This document shows, in pieces, positions 46,442 to 58,200 of a stretch of 64,000 nucleotides of DNA. Under the pieces are notes generated by a model. It searched no databases, was not told the origin of the DNA, and saw only the letters and a program-made list of their open reading frames with translations. The translations under genes and the position numbers were made by a program. Source of the DNA: Rheum nobile (taxonomy: Eukaryota > Streptophyta > Magnoliopsida > Caryophyllales > Polygonaceae); assembly GCA_027886185.1 (NCBI GenBank), contig WOAB01000154.1, positions 1 through 64,000 on the forward strand, given 5' to 3'. The stretch's first letter is position 1. Every line of letters starts with the position of its first letter.

Positions 46442-48836
46442 TTAGTCAATCTTCTCCTTCTTCACTTTCTTAAGAGTAATCCTCTTCTTGGTAGTTGAGT
46501 GATCTCCATGACACGATATAGGAACATCTTCACATTTAGTACTATCCTCTTCATCAGATTTACTATTTTCCTCTTCATCAATGTTTATATAGTCACGCTT
46601 TCGGGGCGTCGCCATTTCATTTGATGAAACCTTTGACACCACATCATTCTCTAGGTTGCATGATTCCAGGTTATCCTATACACAAAAGAAATTGCAAAAA
46701 TGTGTAAGTAATAATAACTTGTATAGTAAACAAAATTAAATAATTCAGAAATAGTGGAATGTATACCTCAGATTCTATAGTGGATTGCTCAAACTTTTCA
46801 ATCAAACTCGAATCGTCGGTCATGTTTTTTACAGTATATGCCAAAGATGATGGAAGTCGGCTAATATTGAATTATGAGATAAGAACTCTAAACAATATTT
46901 TTTTGTTTAACAAAACATTTAAGTCGTTCGGGATGCTACTAATGTCCTGATCCTGAAAAAAAAAAATGAACGAAAATATGAATTTAATAAATCTGAATGT
47001 TATGTACATATAATAATTTTGAATGATATATATTGAATGTAATAAAGTAATTTACCTTATCTGTCGACTCGAGAATGCTTGTAACAGATTTCTTCAAAAA
47101 TTGAGAAACTTCCCTATTAAATATAGTAAATTGAGCAGTACCTGATCCATCAATGACATTAACTTGAACACTAAATCTGCACAAAAAAACAACAATTAGA
47201 AATATCTCATTAAACATTCAAATCAATTTAGTCATTAAGAATTACCTAGGGATTGCATAGTTCACCAATGTTTCACATTTCTTGCATCAAAATTGTCCTT
47301 CTTGTGGTTGCACTTTGCTTTTACACCGTTTGCATGAATTATAGTACCAACCATATGAATCTTCGATATGATCAATGGTCGCAAGTAGGGGTGTCAATCG
47401 GGCGGGTCGGGTAATTTCGGATTCGGGCCAATGTCCGATATTACAACAAGTCGGATCATATCGGGTCGGGTCGGGTCAGATCAAATCGGATATTCTTTTA
47501 TCGGGTGAGATCGGGTATTCGGGTCAATTTCGGTAGGATTGATTTGGATTTCGGTCAAACTTAGGGTTGTCAATCGGACAAATCGGATCGGTTTTGGATC
47601 GGGTCATTTTGGTTTCGAGTTAATCCGGATCCAGGCTAATGACATATTCACATGTATTTTGACAACCCGATCCAATCCGGGTCGGTCGGGTCAATTGTTC
47701 ATTTAGTAGGGCAAAGTCGGATATTTGGGTCAATTTCGATTGGTTATTTCTATTATGACAAAACTAGATTTGGTGTACATCATATTTTAGTTGAGTCGGA
47801 TTTCAGATAAACATGAGTTCGAATGAATAAGATTTCGTTTAAGTACAATCTCAAAAGAATCGCATTTCGTATAAATCGAATTGTGGTTTGAAATGTATTT
47901 CGATGGAAGAAAAAAAAACCGTGTGAATTTTTATTTTCAATAAAATCATATATAATGATTTTATTTGTGCATATCTTTTAACTCGGAAGAAAAATAACTT
48001 TAGTTCAATGGAATATAAATAACTCTTATCAATTGCTCATAATACATCCATTAAATTAATGTAGGTGTGCGATTTTGTTGAGAATAGATGAATACTGATT
48101 GTAGGGATGATAGGTCGATGGGTCGTGGGTGATTTTGAGTTTTTCGGATGATTTCGGGTTGAGCGTCTTTATTTTTTCCGGCTGATTTAGGATAAGGTGG
48201 CATTGGTTTTTCTGTGATTTCGGACTATCGAGCTTGGGTTTTTATGTGATTTCAAATCAGTCAGCTTTGGGTTTTCGGGTTATCTCGGATTGGGCAACTT
48301 CGGGTTTTCGGGTGATTTCGGATCGGGCAACTTCGGGTTTTTAGGTGATATCGGATCGGGCAACTTTGGGTTTTCGGGTGATTTCGGGTCGGGTGACTTC
48401 GGGTATCGGTTGATAATGGGCTAGTCCGTTCGGGTTATTTTTTGGGTTCGGGCTAGTCGGTTTGGGTCGGGTCAGGCTCGGGTATACATTTTTTTATTCT
48501 TTTTGGATATCGAACGGGTTCGGTTTCGGGTGGGTCGTTCGGATCGGGTCAAGTTTTGACAGCCCTAGTCGCAAGTGTAACAACTTGGAGAACCTTTAAA
48601 AATTATTAAAATTTAATAGTGATATAATAACTTGAAAAACTAAATCCTTACAAAAAAATATTTAGAAATTTAACATTTCTCAACTAACCGTTGCACGCTC
48701 ATGAAGATGTTCGTAAAGTTCATCCAATGTTTTTCTAGCATTCACATCTAAGAAAAGATCAGCTAGAGAGTATGACGGCTCACTTGATAGTTGTACAAAA
48801 CTTTGACCACCTTTTGAACCCTCATTTTTTGATATA
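46442..48836 (-). pseudogene. Helitron RPA-like single-strand DNA-binding protein
   Basis: Minus-strand exons, with GT-AG borders visible: 48836-48689 (SLADLFLDVNARKTLDELYE), 48593-48568 joined to 47385-47246 across an inserted element, 47176-47056, 46952-46767 and 46675-46442. The second exon encodes GWYYNSCKRCKSKV and CKKCETLVNYAIPR, the zinc ribbon C-x2-C...C-x2-C of RPA1 DNA-binding domain C. Then come VQVNVIDGSGTAQFTIFNRE (OB fold), NDLNVLLNKKILFRVLIS, and a Lys/Glu-rich tail ending KKVKKEKID. RPA-like proteins accompany Rep/helicase in plant Helitrons and coat single-stranded intermediates. Defects: a TGA at the Trp position before the second C-x2-C, a stop in the 46952-46767 exon, and the insertion. 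N-terminal exons are missing at the LTR element junction. Confidence 0.8.
47386..48567. mobile_element. hAT-like non-autonomous element in an RPA exon
   Basis: The left end is TAGGGGTGTCAA (47386) and the right end TTTTGACAGCCCTA (ending 48567), inverted repeats with one mismatch over the first 12 bases. GTCGCAAG flanks both sides (47378-47385 and 48568-48575), an 8-bp target duplication. The interior is dense in TCGGGTCGGGT and TTCGGGTGATTTCGG words, subterminal motifs familiar from plant hAT elements with TAGGGGTGTCAA ends. Length is 1,182 bp. It has no transposase frame. Confidence 0.9.
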
Positions 48837-48935
48837 CTAAAATTTAAGAAACATTAGCACAACTTAATTACAATTAATATAAACATATATCTCAATAATA
48901 TTTTCATAATATACATTTGCTTGAAGTCTGATCCT

Positions 48936-51766
48936 TCCGCCTCCTCCTTTCTTCCCGTCCTCCTTTCTTCCCGTCCAGTCCGTTGATCCTGCCGCCGGTG
49001 AGGCGACCGCAACCACTGTCTCCCTTGGTTCAGACCGTGCGACGAGCTGCTGGAGGTCGCGACGAGCCACTGGTGCCCGACCAAGAACTGTGTGAGGAGC
49101 TGTGCGAGGAACTGTGTGACGAGCCACTAGTGTTAGCTGCCACTAGAGCCGCTGTTCGTGGAGTTGCTGCTGGCTGGAGCTGTTGTGGCCGTGTCTGCTG
49201 GTGGCTGCTCTTTCCGGCGGCGAAGACGAGCCACCGACGAGGCCACGCGGGTTGCTACCGCTGGGTTCTGCTGGTCACTGTTGTGGAGTTCGGCTGAGTT
49301 TCGACGACGAGGGGAGTCCTTCCCGGGGCTGCAGAGGGTGGTCGACAAGGTGAGGTACTTCGTTGTTTTGTTTTGGACAGATTTGGTGTGTTTGGGCAGA
49401 TTTGGGTTTGAACAGATTTGTTGCTGAATTTTTTAAGGAATGATGATTTTAGGGTTTGAATTGGGGTTTTATTGGTTGTGGATTGGATGAGTAATTAACG
49501 CCAGGGTTTTGCTCAGATTGATTTTGCAGGTTCGTTCGAGTTGGATTTGACCTTCTGAGGTCGTGGTTGTCGAGTTAAGGCAAGATAAATCTTGCTAACC
49601 CTTCGTATATTTTATAAAATTACTTTTGTTCCTATCTTGATTCAGTAAGTATTTTTACTCTTGTTGAGTATGTGAATTCGGATTATTGCCGTAGAGTTGC
49701 TTGGTTGAATATGTGTGTGTGCGTGTGATAGTATTTGTCTTGTATCGTGTTTGATTAAATGTTGACGAGGTACTCAATTGTGACTAAATGTGATTGATTG
49801 TTGTTGATAGTGTTTGTTGACACTGGTGTGTGTTTTGGATTGTGTGTGTGTGTGTGAATGTGTTGGTGTGTTAGTAATTATCTCGTGTTGGGTTTGATTG
49901 GATGTGATGTGGTAATTAGTCGTAACTAAATATGGGTTGATTATTGTGGATTGATTGTTGTTGATTAATTGTTATGGATTGATTGTTGTAGATTGATTGT
50001 GGTTGATTGATTATGGTGGATTGATTGTTATGGATTGAATGTTGTGAATTGATTGGATCACTTGACTATAAAGTGGCTTGGTTGAAATGTGTGATGATGT
50101 GTGATGACGGGTGATCATGTGTGATGATGTGATTTTGATTGTCGTTTGTGTAGTGTTGATTTGGTGTCGGTGTGGTGATGGATAGTTGGTTTTGGATGAT
50201 GAATTGTCTCACCCGGTGATGCGGTGGTGGAGACGGAGATGTTGTGAATTGTCTCACCCGGTGATGTGGAGGTGTAGATGGAGGTATTGTGAATTGTCTC
50301 AGCCGGTGATGTGGAGGTGTAGATGGAGGTATTGTGAAATTGTCTCACCCGGTGATGTGGTGGTGTAGACGGAGGTATTGTGAATTTGTCTCACCCGGTG
50401 ATGTGGTGGTATAGACGGAGGTATTGTGAATTGTCTCACCCGGTGATGGGGTGGTGTAGACGGAGGTATTGTGAATTTGTCTCACCCGGTGATGCGGTGG
50501 TGTAGACGGAGGTATTGTGAATTGTCTCACCCGGTGATGCGGTGGTGTAGACGGAGGTTGGTTTGGAGGGTTGTTGGTTGTGTGTTGAGTATGTATTGAA
50601 TGTTGGTTGCATACCTGATTTAGTGGTTTTGTGTTGAATAGTGGTTGTGTACTTGAATATTGGTTGTGTGTGTATATTGACTGTGTGTTGAATAGTGGTT
50701 GTATACTTGATTATTGGTTGTGTTGAATATTGGTTGTGTGTTGAATAGTGATTGTATACTTGAATATTGGTTGTGTGTGTGTATATTGGCTGTGTGTTGA
50801 ATAGTGGTTGTATACTTGATTATTGGTTGTGTTGAATATTGGTTGTGTGCTCAATTATGGGTTGCGTGTTGATTATGGGTTGTGTTGGTGAAAATTGGTT
50901 GTATGCCTAGTTAGTGGTTTTGTTTACGGATATTGGTGGGGTGTTTGATTATTGGTTTTGTGTTAGACTTTGGTCGTCGGTTGGTTATGTTGGTTGATTA
51001 GGAAGTTGGATTGGATCGTTTAGAGTTGTTGATTGAGGTATTAGTAATGGAGAGGAAGTTGGATTGGATCGTTTTATTCGTTTATGCTTGTGATGATGTT
51101 GAGGTTGGATTGAAGAGATTAGTATAGTATAGAGTTGGACAAAAATGGGTAATTGATTGGTTATGTGGTAGTGGGTGTTTGTGTTTTGACGTGTGATTGG
51201 TCTTGGTTGGTTGATATGATTAAGTATAGTTATGATACGATTATGATATATGTATATATATTGTGTGGCATGTGGTTGTTTGGTATGAGTTGGTTGTTGT
51301 GATAATTCTCTGGTTTTAAACTGTTTTGGCTTGAGGAGTTTTGCCAGTCTTGATGGAAGACTGACCAACTTCGGTTTACGTGCCACGGTTGGCTGGGGTA
51401 TCGGGTCCCCAATCAATCTGGCTTTGCAGATTTAGCGCCAGCAAGGAGGATCCTGATCACCGTCGGTTTTGGGTCGAAGGCTCTACTTTTGGTTTTGGAC
51501 TTTGACTTGGTTGTACGTATCGTTTTGGTTTTGGACCTTGAAGTGATCGAACTTGTTGTATTGGTTTCTGGTTTGTAAATTATTGTATTTTCTGCACGTT
51601 AAGTTTGATTGTGATTTCAAACTCTGGACAGGTTTTACAGGTTTTTTTCCGCTATGCTACTTTTGATATATATTATATATGAGTCATGTTTTGCATTTTT
51701 CTTAAACCCGCCTTATAATCCTTCTGGATTATGGTACTGTAGCACCACTGACCTGGGGGTGTTACA
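48936..51766 (+). repeat. 5' LTR, truncated at its start
   Basis: From CCTCCTCCTTTCTTCCCGTC it aligns to 53952 onward in the 3' LTR and ends GGGGTGTTACA at 51766. The first about 170 bases (TGAAATACCCC...) are missing. TTTCTTCCCGTCC is locally duplicated at the broken edge (48950 and 48965). Most bases match the other LTR, so the two are true LTR partners with moderate divergence. Open frames on both strands here are not credible genes. Confidence 0.9.
50202..50563 (+). repeat. 46-bp tandem repeats in the 5' LTR
   Basis: Eight copies of a 45-46-bp unit beginning GAATTGTCTCACCCGGTGAT. The 3' LTR has eight matching copies at 55196-55557 in the same variant order, so the expansion predates insertion. 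Confidence 0.9.
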
Positions 51767-51771
51767 GAAGT

Positions 51772-51784
51772 TGGTATCAGAGCT
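51772..51784 (+). other. Primer binding site, initiator tRNA-Met
   Basis: TGGTATCAGAGCT follows the LTR end (51766) after a five-base spacer; an exact match to the standard plant primer site. Confidence 0.9.
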
Positions 51785-52560
51785 CTTTTAAAAAATGTTT
51801 TCTTTTAGAGTTTTCAACTTGGGAATTTCTATATGTTGTTGTTGTGAACGATCGTATGATCAGGAATCCTTACTGTCAACCTGTAGTGAGTTGCGTTGGT
51901 AAGTGTTGTTTGCGATGTTTTATGCTAATGTTTTATATGTGACGTTGAGTATTGATGATTAATTTCATATGTGATGTTTAATGTTGTTAAGTAAATTTTA
52001 TGGTGCGTTTCCTGGTAAGTGGGACGTGCTAGAGATTTAAAAGGTATGAGTATGGTAGAGGATGAGGCCGTTGGGCTTATCGTCAAGAGGTTGATGCAAG
52101 TAGTTTAGTAGTGATGATTCGGTATGAATTTGTTGTGTGCTGCTGTTATTGTTAAGGTTGAACAGGACAGATTAAGCGCATTCAGATATGGTTGTGTTCC
52201 GAGGTGGAATCTCGATGGCGAGGCTCAACTGTACGATCAGTGAGCAGTATGTTGATGAGTGATTGATTGTAGAGACTACTACAGATGATTTTGATTAGAC
52301 TGTTGATATTAGGAGTAGTAAGAAACAGAGAACCCGGTCTGTATCTGAAAGTGGGATTTTACGACTATGGATTTGGCTGAGCTGAGGAACAGAGTGTGAC
52401 TGTGACTACAAAAAGATGACAGTTACCGTAACAACATATTAGGGTTTAATGCATGTGTTGAGTCATGATCCTAGAGACTCTGACAGAATTGTTAGTGCGA
52501 TGACAGCTATAAAACTGTTTAGAGAAGGTTGTGCCGGTTGTGTGTGTTTGTCGAGATAGA
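51785..52560 (+). other. Internal leader and gag position, no readable gene
   Basis: Where gag and protease should be, the frames are full of stops and I recognise no capsid or knuckle. Either a deletion has removed them or decay has erased them. Confidence 0.45.
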
Positions 52561-53760
52561 AGGAACAGATAGAGAAACTTATGAAGTTATGCTTCTTAAG
52601 CCAAGTGCTTCTCTTTGGAATGCGCATGTATGGTTGGTTAAAAGGAATGATGGTTCCTTTTTGACTTTGCCTCGATTATTATGAGTTGAATAAGGCGATA
52701 GTCAAGTATAAGTATCCGCTTCCTCGTATTGATGATCCGTTGGATCAATTACAAGAGGTTGTTGTGTTTTCAAAGACTGATTTGAGATTAGAGTATCCTC
52801 AGTTTAGGATTCGAGAGGCATATATTCATGGTACTACCTTCAGAACTGAGTATGATTACTATGAGTTGGTTGTGATGTCTTATGGGTTGACTAATGTTTC
52901 CGCATATTTCAAGGGTTTAAGGAATTAATATTTTTAGAAGTACTTGGATTGTTTGCAGTGAGTTTCATTGATGATATTTTAGTATGCTCTCGGAGTAAGA
53001 GGGAGTATAAGGACAACCTTAGAATGCTAAGGAAATTGGGAGTATTCTCAGACTGGCAGATTGCTACATGCAATTTGTGGCTGGTTACGTAAGGCTAAGA
53101 ATTTATAATAGAACGGGAAATGTCAGGAGAGAGTTTCGAAGAACTCAGGAAGTGTTTGATTAGTGTGTCAAGTGTTGGTTTTTCCGCAGGGAACAGAAGG
53201 GTTTGTTCTCTACAGTGATATGTCTAAGCAAGGTTTGGGTTGTGTTCTAATGCAGAATAGAAAAGTCATTGCGTATGCATCTTGTCAGCTCAAACTGTAT
53301 GAGAGAGAGTTGTACTTGAGATAAGATGGTTGCTAGAATTGATTGAGGGTTATGTTGGATATTGTTTATGAATCAGAAAAAGGGTATTGTGATAGATGGT
53401 GCTTTGAATTGGAAGTTGACTCTCGAGCATGTGGTTGCTGGTCTGATGGTTCAGCCAGGATTACAACAGGAATGGTGAAGGGTGAAGTTGAAATTGGTTC
53501 GGGAAGGAACGGACGTAGCCGAATGTGATAGAATGTTGAGTGAGGTATGCAGTGAGATTGCTTAGGGAAGAGTGTAAGGCATTCTTGTTCAGGAAGATGG
53601 AGTATTGTGATTTCTGATCGGTTATGTGTGTAAGCTGATAAAGAGATTTGAGAGTTGATTCTAAGGAAGGTCATTCTTCGGCAAGTCCTGTACATATTGG
53701 AGTCAGTTATGCGAGGTAGTTATCCGAACCTGTGTGATCTTAGTTTCGAGGACGAAACTC
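52560..53760 (+). pseudogene. Gypsy pol scraps: RT, RNase H, chromodomain end
   Basis: 52686-52928 encodes KYKYPLPRIDDPLDQLQ and VMSYGLTNVSAYF (RT). After a shift, FIDDILVCSRSKREY at 52970 holds the F-x-D-D catalytic box. At 53185-53320, GFVLYSDMSKQGLGCVLMQ and VIAYASCQLKLYE are RNase H blocks. Then, without any integrase, the last coding phrase (about 53708-53760) is MRGSYPNLCD, like the end of the C-terminal chromodomain (the M-R-x-x-Y-P-x-L signature of Tekay/Del). Multiple stops. The jump from RNase H to the chromodomain end indicates a deletion of about 1.5-2 kb. Confidence 0.8.
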
Positions 53761-53764
53761 TTAT

Positions 53765-53777
53765 AAGGAGGGGAGAA
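53765..53777 (+). other. Polypurine tract
   Basis: AAGGAGGGGAGAA immediately precedes the 3' LTR start, the normal plus-strand primer position. Confidence 0.85.
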
Positions 53778-56761
53778 TGAAATACCCCAATATATATATA
53801 TGGGTATATCCTAATGGTATGAGGGTAATAATTATAAAGGGGAGCAAAATCAGACTTTTGGGGAAAAAAAGAAATTGAGAAAGGGAAAGCAGATCTAGGA
53901 AATTTGTGGGGGGCAATTTCCTTCGGTCTTCTTCGTGGAGCTACTACCCACCTCCTCCTTTCTTCCCGTCCAGTCCGTTGATCCTTCCGTCGGTGAGGCG
54001 ACCGCAACCACTGTCTCCCTTGGTTCAGACCGCGCGACGAGCTGCTGGAGGTCGCGACGAGCCACTGGTGCCCGACCAAGAACTGTGCGAGGAGCTTGCG
54101 AGGAACTGTGCGACGAGCCACTGGTGTTAGCTGCCACTGGAGCCGCTGTTCATGGAGTTGCTGCTGGCTGGAGCTGCTGTGGCCGTGTCTGCTGGTGGCT
54201 GCTCTTTCCGGCAGCGAAGACGAGCCACCGACGAGGCCACGCGGGTTGCTACCGCTGAGTTCTGCTGGTCACTATTGTGGAGTTCGACTGAGTTCCGATG
54301 ACGAGGGGAGTCCTTTCCGGGGCTGCAGAGGGTGGTCGACAAGGTGAGGTACTTCGTTGTTTTGTTTTGGACAGATTTGGTGTGTTTGGGCAGATTTGGG
54401 TTTGAACAGATTTGTTGCTGAATTTTTTAAGGAATGATGATTTTAGGGTTTGAATTGGGGTTTTATTGGTTGTGGATTGGATGAGTAATTAACGCCAGGG
54501 TTTTGCTCGGATTGATTTCGCAGGTTTGTTCGAGTTGGATTTGACCTTCTGAGGTCGTGGTTGTCGAGTTAAGGCAAGATAAATCTTGCTAACCCTTCGT
54601 ATATTTTATAAAATTACTTTTGTTCCTATCTTGATTCAGTAAGTATTTTTACTCTTGTTGAGTATGTGAATTCGGATTATTGCCGTAGAGTTGCTTGGTT
54701 GAATATGTGTGTGTGCGTGTGATAGTATTTGTCTTGTATCGTGTTTGATTAAATGTTGACGTGGTACTCAATTGTGACTAAATGTGATTGATTATTGTTG
54801 ATAGTGTTTGTTGACACTGGTGTGTGTGTGTTGGATTGTGTGTGTGTGTGAATGTGTGGGTGTGTTAGTAATTGTCTCGTGTTGGGTTTGATTGGATGTG
54901 ATGTGGTAATTAGTCGTAACTAAATATGGGTTGATTATTGTGGATTGATTGTTGTTGATTAATTGTTATGGATTGATTGTTGTAGATTGATTGTGGTTGA
55001 TTGATTGTGGTGGATTGATTGTTATGGATTGAATGTTGTGAATTGATTGGATCACTTGACTATAAAGTGGCTTGGTTGAAATGTGTGATGATGTGTGATG
55101 ATGGGTGATCATGTGTGATGATGTGATTTTGATTGTCGTTTGTGTAGTGTTGATTTGGTGTCGGTGTGGTGATGGATAGTTGGTTTTGGATGATGAATTG
55201 TCTCACCCGGTGATGCGGTGGTGGAGACAGAGATATTGTGAATTGTCTCACCCGGTGATGTGGAGGTGTAGACGGAGGTATTGTGAATTGTCTCACCCGG
55301 TGATGTGGAGGTGTAGATGGAGGTATTGTGAAATTGTCTCACCCGGTGATGTGGTGGTGTAGACGGAGGTATTGTGAATTTGTCTCACCCGGTGATGTGG
55401 TGGTGTAGACGGAGGTATTGTGAATTGTCTCACCCGGTGATGTGGTGGTGTAGACGGAGGTATTGTGAATTTGTCTCACCCGGTGATGCGGTGGTGTAGA
55501 CGGAGGTATTGTGAATTGTCTCACCCGGTGATGCGGTGGTGTAGACGGAGGTTGGTTTGGAGGGTTGTTGGTTGTGTGTTGAGTATGTATTGAATGTTGG
55601 TTGCATACCTAATTTAGTGGTTTTGTGTTGAATAGTGGTTGTGTACTTGAATATTAATTGTGTGTGTATATTGGCTGTGTGTTGAATAGTGGTTGTATAC
55701 TTGATTATTGGTTGTGTTGAATATTGGATGTGTGTTGAATAGTGGTTGTATACTTGAATATTGGTTGTGTGTGTATATTGGTTGTGTGTTGAATAGTGGT
55801 TGTATACTTGATTATTGGTTGTGTTGAATATTGGTTGTGTGCTCAATTATGGGTTGCGTGTTGATTATGGGTTGTGTTGGTGAAAATTGGTTGTATGCCT
55901 AGTTAGTGGTTTTGTTTACGGATATTGGTGGGGTGTTTGATTATTGGTTTTGTGTTAGACTTTGGTCGTCGGTTGGTTATGTTGGTTGATTAGGAAGTTG
56001 GATTGGATCGTTTAGAGTTGTTGATTGAGGTATTAGTAATGGAGAGGAAGTTGGATTGGATCGTTTTATTCGTTTATATTTGTGATGATGTTGAGGTTGG
56101 ATTGAAGAGGTTAGTATAGTATAGAGTTGGACAAAAATGGGTAATTGATTGGTTATGTGGTAGTGGGTGTTTGTGTTTTGACGTGTGATTGGTCTTGGTT
56201 GGTTGATATGATTAAGTATAGTTATGATATGATTATGATATATGTATATATATTGTGTGTCATGTGGTTGTTTGGTATGAGTTGGTTGTTGTGATAATTC
56301 TCTGGTTTTAAACTGTTTTGGCTTGAGGAGTTTTTTGCCAGTCTTGATGGAAGACTGACCAACTTCGGTTTACGTGCCGCAGTTGGCTGGGGTATCGGGT
56401 CCCCCAGTCAATCTGGCTTTGCAGATTTAGCGCCAGCAAGGAGGATCCTGATCACCGTCGGTTTTGGGTCGAAGGCTCTACTTTTGGTTTTGGACTTTGA
56501 CTTGGTTGTACGTATCGTTTTATTTTTGGACCTTGAAGTGGTCGAACTTGTTGTATTGGTTTCTAGTTTGTAAATTGTTGTATTTTCTGCACGTTAAGTT
56601 TGATTGTGATTTCAAACTCTGGACATGTTTTATAGGTTTTTTTCCGCTGTGCTGCTTTTGATATATATTATATATGAGTCATGTTTTGCATTTTTCTTAA
56701 ATCCGCCTTATAATCCTTCTAGATTATGGCACTGTAGCACCACTGGCCTGGGGGTGTTATA
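53778..56761 (+). repeat. 3' LTR, complete (about 2,984 bp)
   Basis: Starts TGAAATACCCC after the polypurine tract and ends GGGGTGTTATA, with the final CA mutated to TA. Compared with the solo LTR at 33115-36432 (opposite strand) both ends match but the internal tandem array differs. Confidence 0.9.
55196..55557 (+). repeat. 46-bp tandem repeats in the 3' LTR
   Basis: Eight copies of the GAATTGTCTCACCCGGTGAT unit, in register with those of the 5' LTR. Confidence 0.9.
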
Positions 56762-57146
56762 GTTCTACTTCGTCCTGATGGATCACTGCTCATGCAATCT
56801 GCTTCTCACTACGGGATCACCTATATGTCTATTAATTGTGATTGCCTAAGTGTGGTTCAAGCTTGTTCTCGTGCTACTCCTCTTAAGAACAAACTTGGAA
56901 TGCTATCCACAATTATCCTGCAACTTCTGAAGCAATTCTCTCAGTACTCTCTGAACTTCATCCCCATATCGCAAAATTCTACTACCCATGTTATTTCTTG
57001 TACGTTTTGGTTTGTCTTTGCCTCCTTTGGCAATGGTATACCATAATCACATCTCCTAGCTGCCAACTTCCTTGGCACAATCTCTGTTTTCTGCAAACTC
57101 TTCCCTGTTTAATATATAGCTCTCCCTTTCCATCAAAAAAACATAA
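56762..57146 (+). pseudogene. LINE RNase H tail with poly(A)-like end
   Basis: A frame from 56762 reads LRPDGSLLMQSASHYG, then SINCDCLSVVQACSRATPL and LNFIPISQNSTTHVI, the 'ESDCLSVVQA...F.FV.R..N..AH' pattern of plant LINE (and related reverse-transcriptase-like) RNase H domains. The final His is conserved (TTHVI). It is followed by a non-coding tail and CATCAAAAAAACATAAA at 57133-57148, compatible with a LINE 3' end. The 5' portion is cut at the LTR boundary. Confidence 0.65.
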
Positions 57147-57148
57147 AC

Positions 57149-57573
57149 CAACAGATTGAATAATGGTATGATTTCTTGAAGTCAATTTGAACAACAACGA
57201 CAAAAGAAAGGTTTTGGAAAACCAATTTCATGGTATCTTGAAAGTAATTTCTAAAACATATAAAATTAGACATTATTGGGCAAGGATCAAACATACTGAA
57301 ATCCATGTCATTGAGTAAGTAGTGGTGAAGACAGAACTGTTCATGTTTGGTTTGATTGCCTAAATTGAAAACCCCTAATTGAACTTTTCTCAAAGTGAAA
57401 CAATGAAAGAGTAGGCTAGATGTATAGTTAAGACTGGAAATAGAGGGATGAAAAAAAATCAAAATCAATATCATAAGTGAGAAAACGTATCAGATGGCAG
57501 GAGAGAGGCTACAAAGCAAGGTATTGTTGGGTAAACCTGAAAAGCAGGCACTGGAAGTGATGACAGCAGGCGA
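57149..57573. other. Left flank of the intact gypsy element; no gene called
   Basis: AT-rich DNA. Minus-strand open frames lack motifs. It should be continuous with 62907 onward before the retrotransposon inserted (junction TGCGG). Confidence 0.5.
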
Positions 57574-57578
57574 TGCGG

Positions 57579-57910
57579 TGAGACAGGGGGATAAGCCAAT
57601 CCAAAAATTCACACAAAAATTCGAGAATTGGTGATTCCAACCTAGAAGTTACCTGCAAAGAAGAGGAGGAACTCGAAGGGAATGGAAATCAGATGGGAAA
57701 CGAGTTTCAGAGAGAGAGAGAATGGGAGTTATGTAATTTGATTGATACCCTTCAAAAAAAGGGGATAACAGAATACAAATAGTGATGACATGACAACGAA
57801 ACAGAAATTCAAATCGGAACAAACCGGGTATAGGGAAAGCTTTAAAACAGAATTAAACCGGCACTACGAGAACCGGGTTTGAAGATATATAAGCAGGGAT
57901 TCCTGTAACA
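57579..57910 (-). repeat. 3' LTR of the complete gypsy element (332 bp)
   Basis: Minus strand: TGTTACAGGAATCC... to ...CCCCTGTCTCA, with TG/CA ends. Downstream LTR in the sense of transcription. Confidence 0.95.
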
Positions 57911-57939
57911 ATACTCCCTGTTCGACAAGATCCTTGTCC

Positions 57940-58200
57940 TCAAGGATCAATGTCCGGATACTTGGCCACGAAGTCGGGGTAGTACTCCCAGGTAGCTTGA
58001 TCCGCAGTCTGCCCTTTCCACTGCACCAGAACTTTGGTCACTGCGGCATTTTGTCGTTGCACCATTTTATGATCGAGTATACACTCTGGCTCTTTGGAAC
58101 TGCCTAAATCCAAAAGGTACTGTGGGAGAGATGAGCTAGTCGCGGAAGGATTAGGGCAAAGCTTTAATTGACTCACATGGAAAACATTGTGAATTGCGGC
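57940..58200 (-). pseudogene. Chromodomain of the gypsy integrase C-terminus
   Basis: Minus-strand frame with PECILDHKMVQRQNAAVTKVL-type wording, VLVQWKGQTADQATWEYYPDF and a final YPDIDP. This is the chromodomain fold, with the W-K-G and A-T-W-E signature. In chromoviruses it directs insertion to marked heterochromatin. It is separated from the integrase frame by stops at about 58200-58300. Confidence 0.85.

Larger units (their letters stand above)
48936..56761 (+). mobile_element. Internally deleted chromovirus-like LTR element with long LTRs
   Basis: The structure is 5' LTR (48936-51766, start missing), primer site (51772-51784), about 2 kb of internal sequence with scraps of RT, RNase H and chromodomain, polypurine tract (53765-53777) and 3' LTR (53778-56761). 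A complete relative would carry gag, protease and integrase too, so most of pol is deleted. LTRs of about 3 kb and the RT wording resemble the Tekay/Del chromovirus group (inference). The left flank is the Helitron RPA gene, the right flank a LINE tail, so no common target site remains. Confidence 0.85.

Noticed and set aside
49133..49427. Ser/Thr- and Arg-rich frames in the 5' LTR
   Set aside because: Same GC-rich LTR segment as above; differences between LTR partners break the frames.
50202..50563. CRISPR-like regular repeats
   Set aside because: The 46-bp units are adjacent tandem copies without unique spacers and lie inside a plant LTR.
53343..53695. Overlapping plus and minus frames downstream of the RNase H scrap
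   Set aside because: They lie in decayed pol sequence of the long-LTR element and match no other family.
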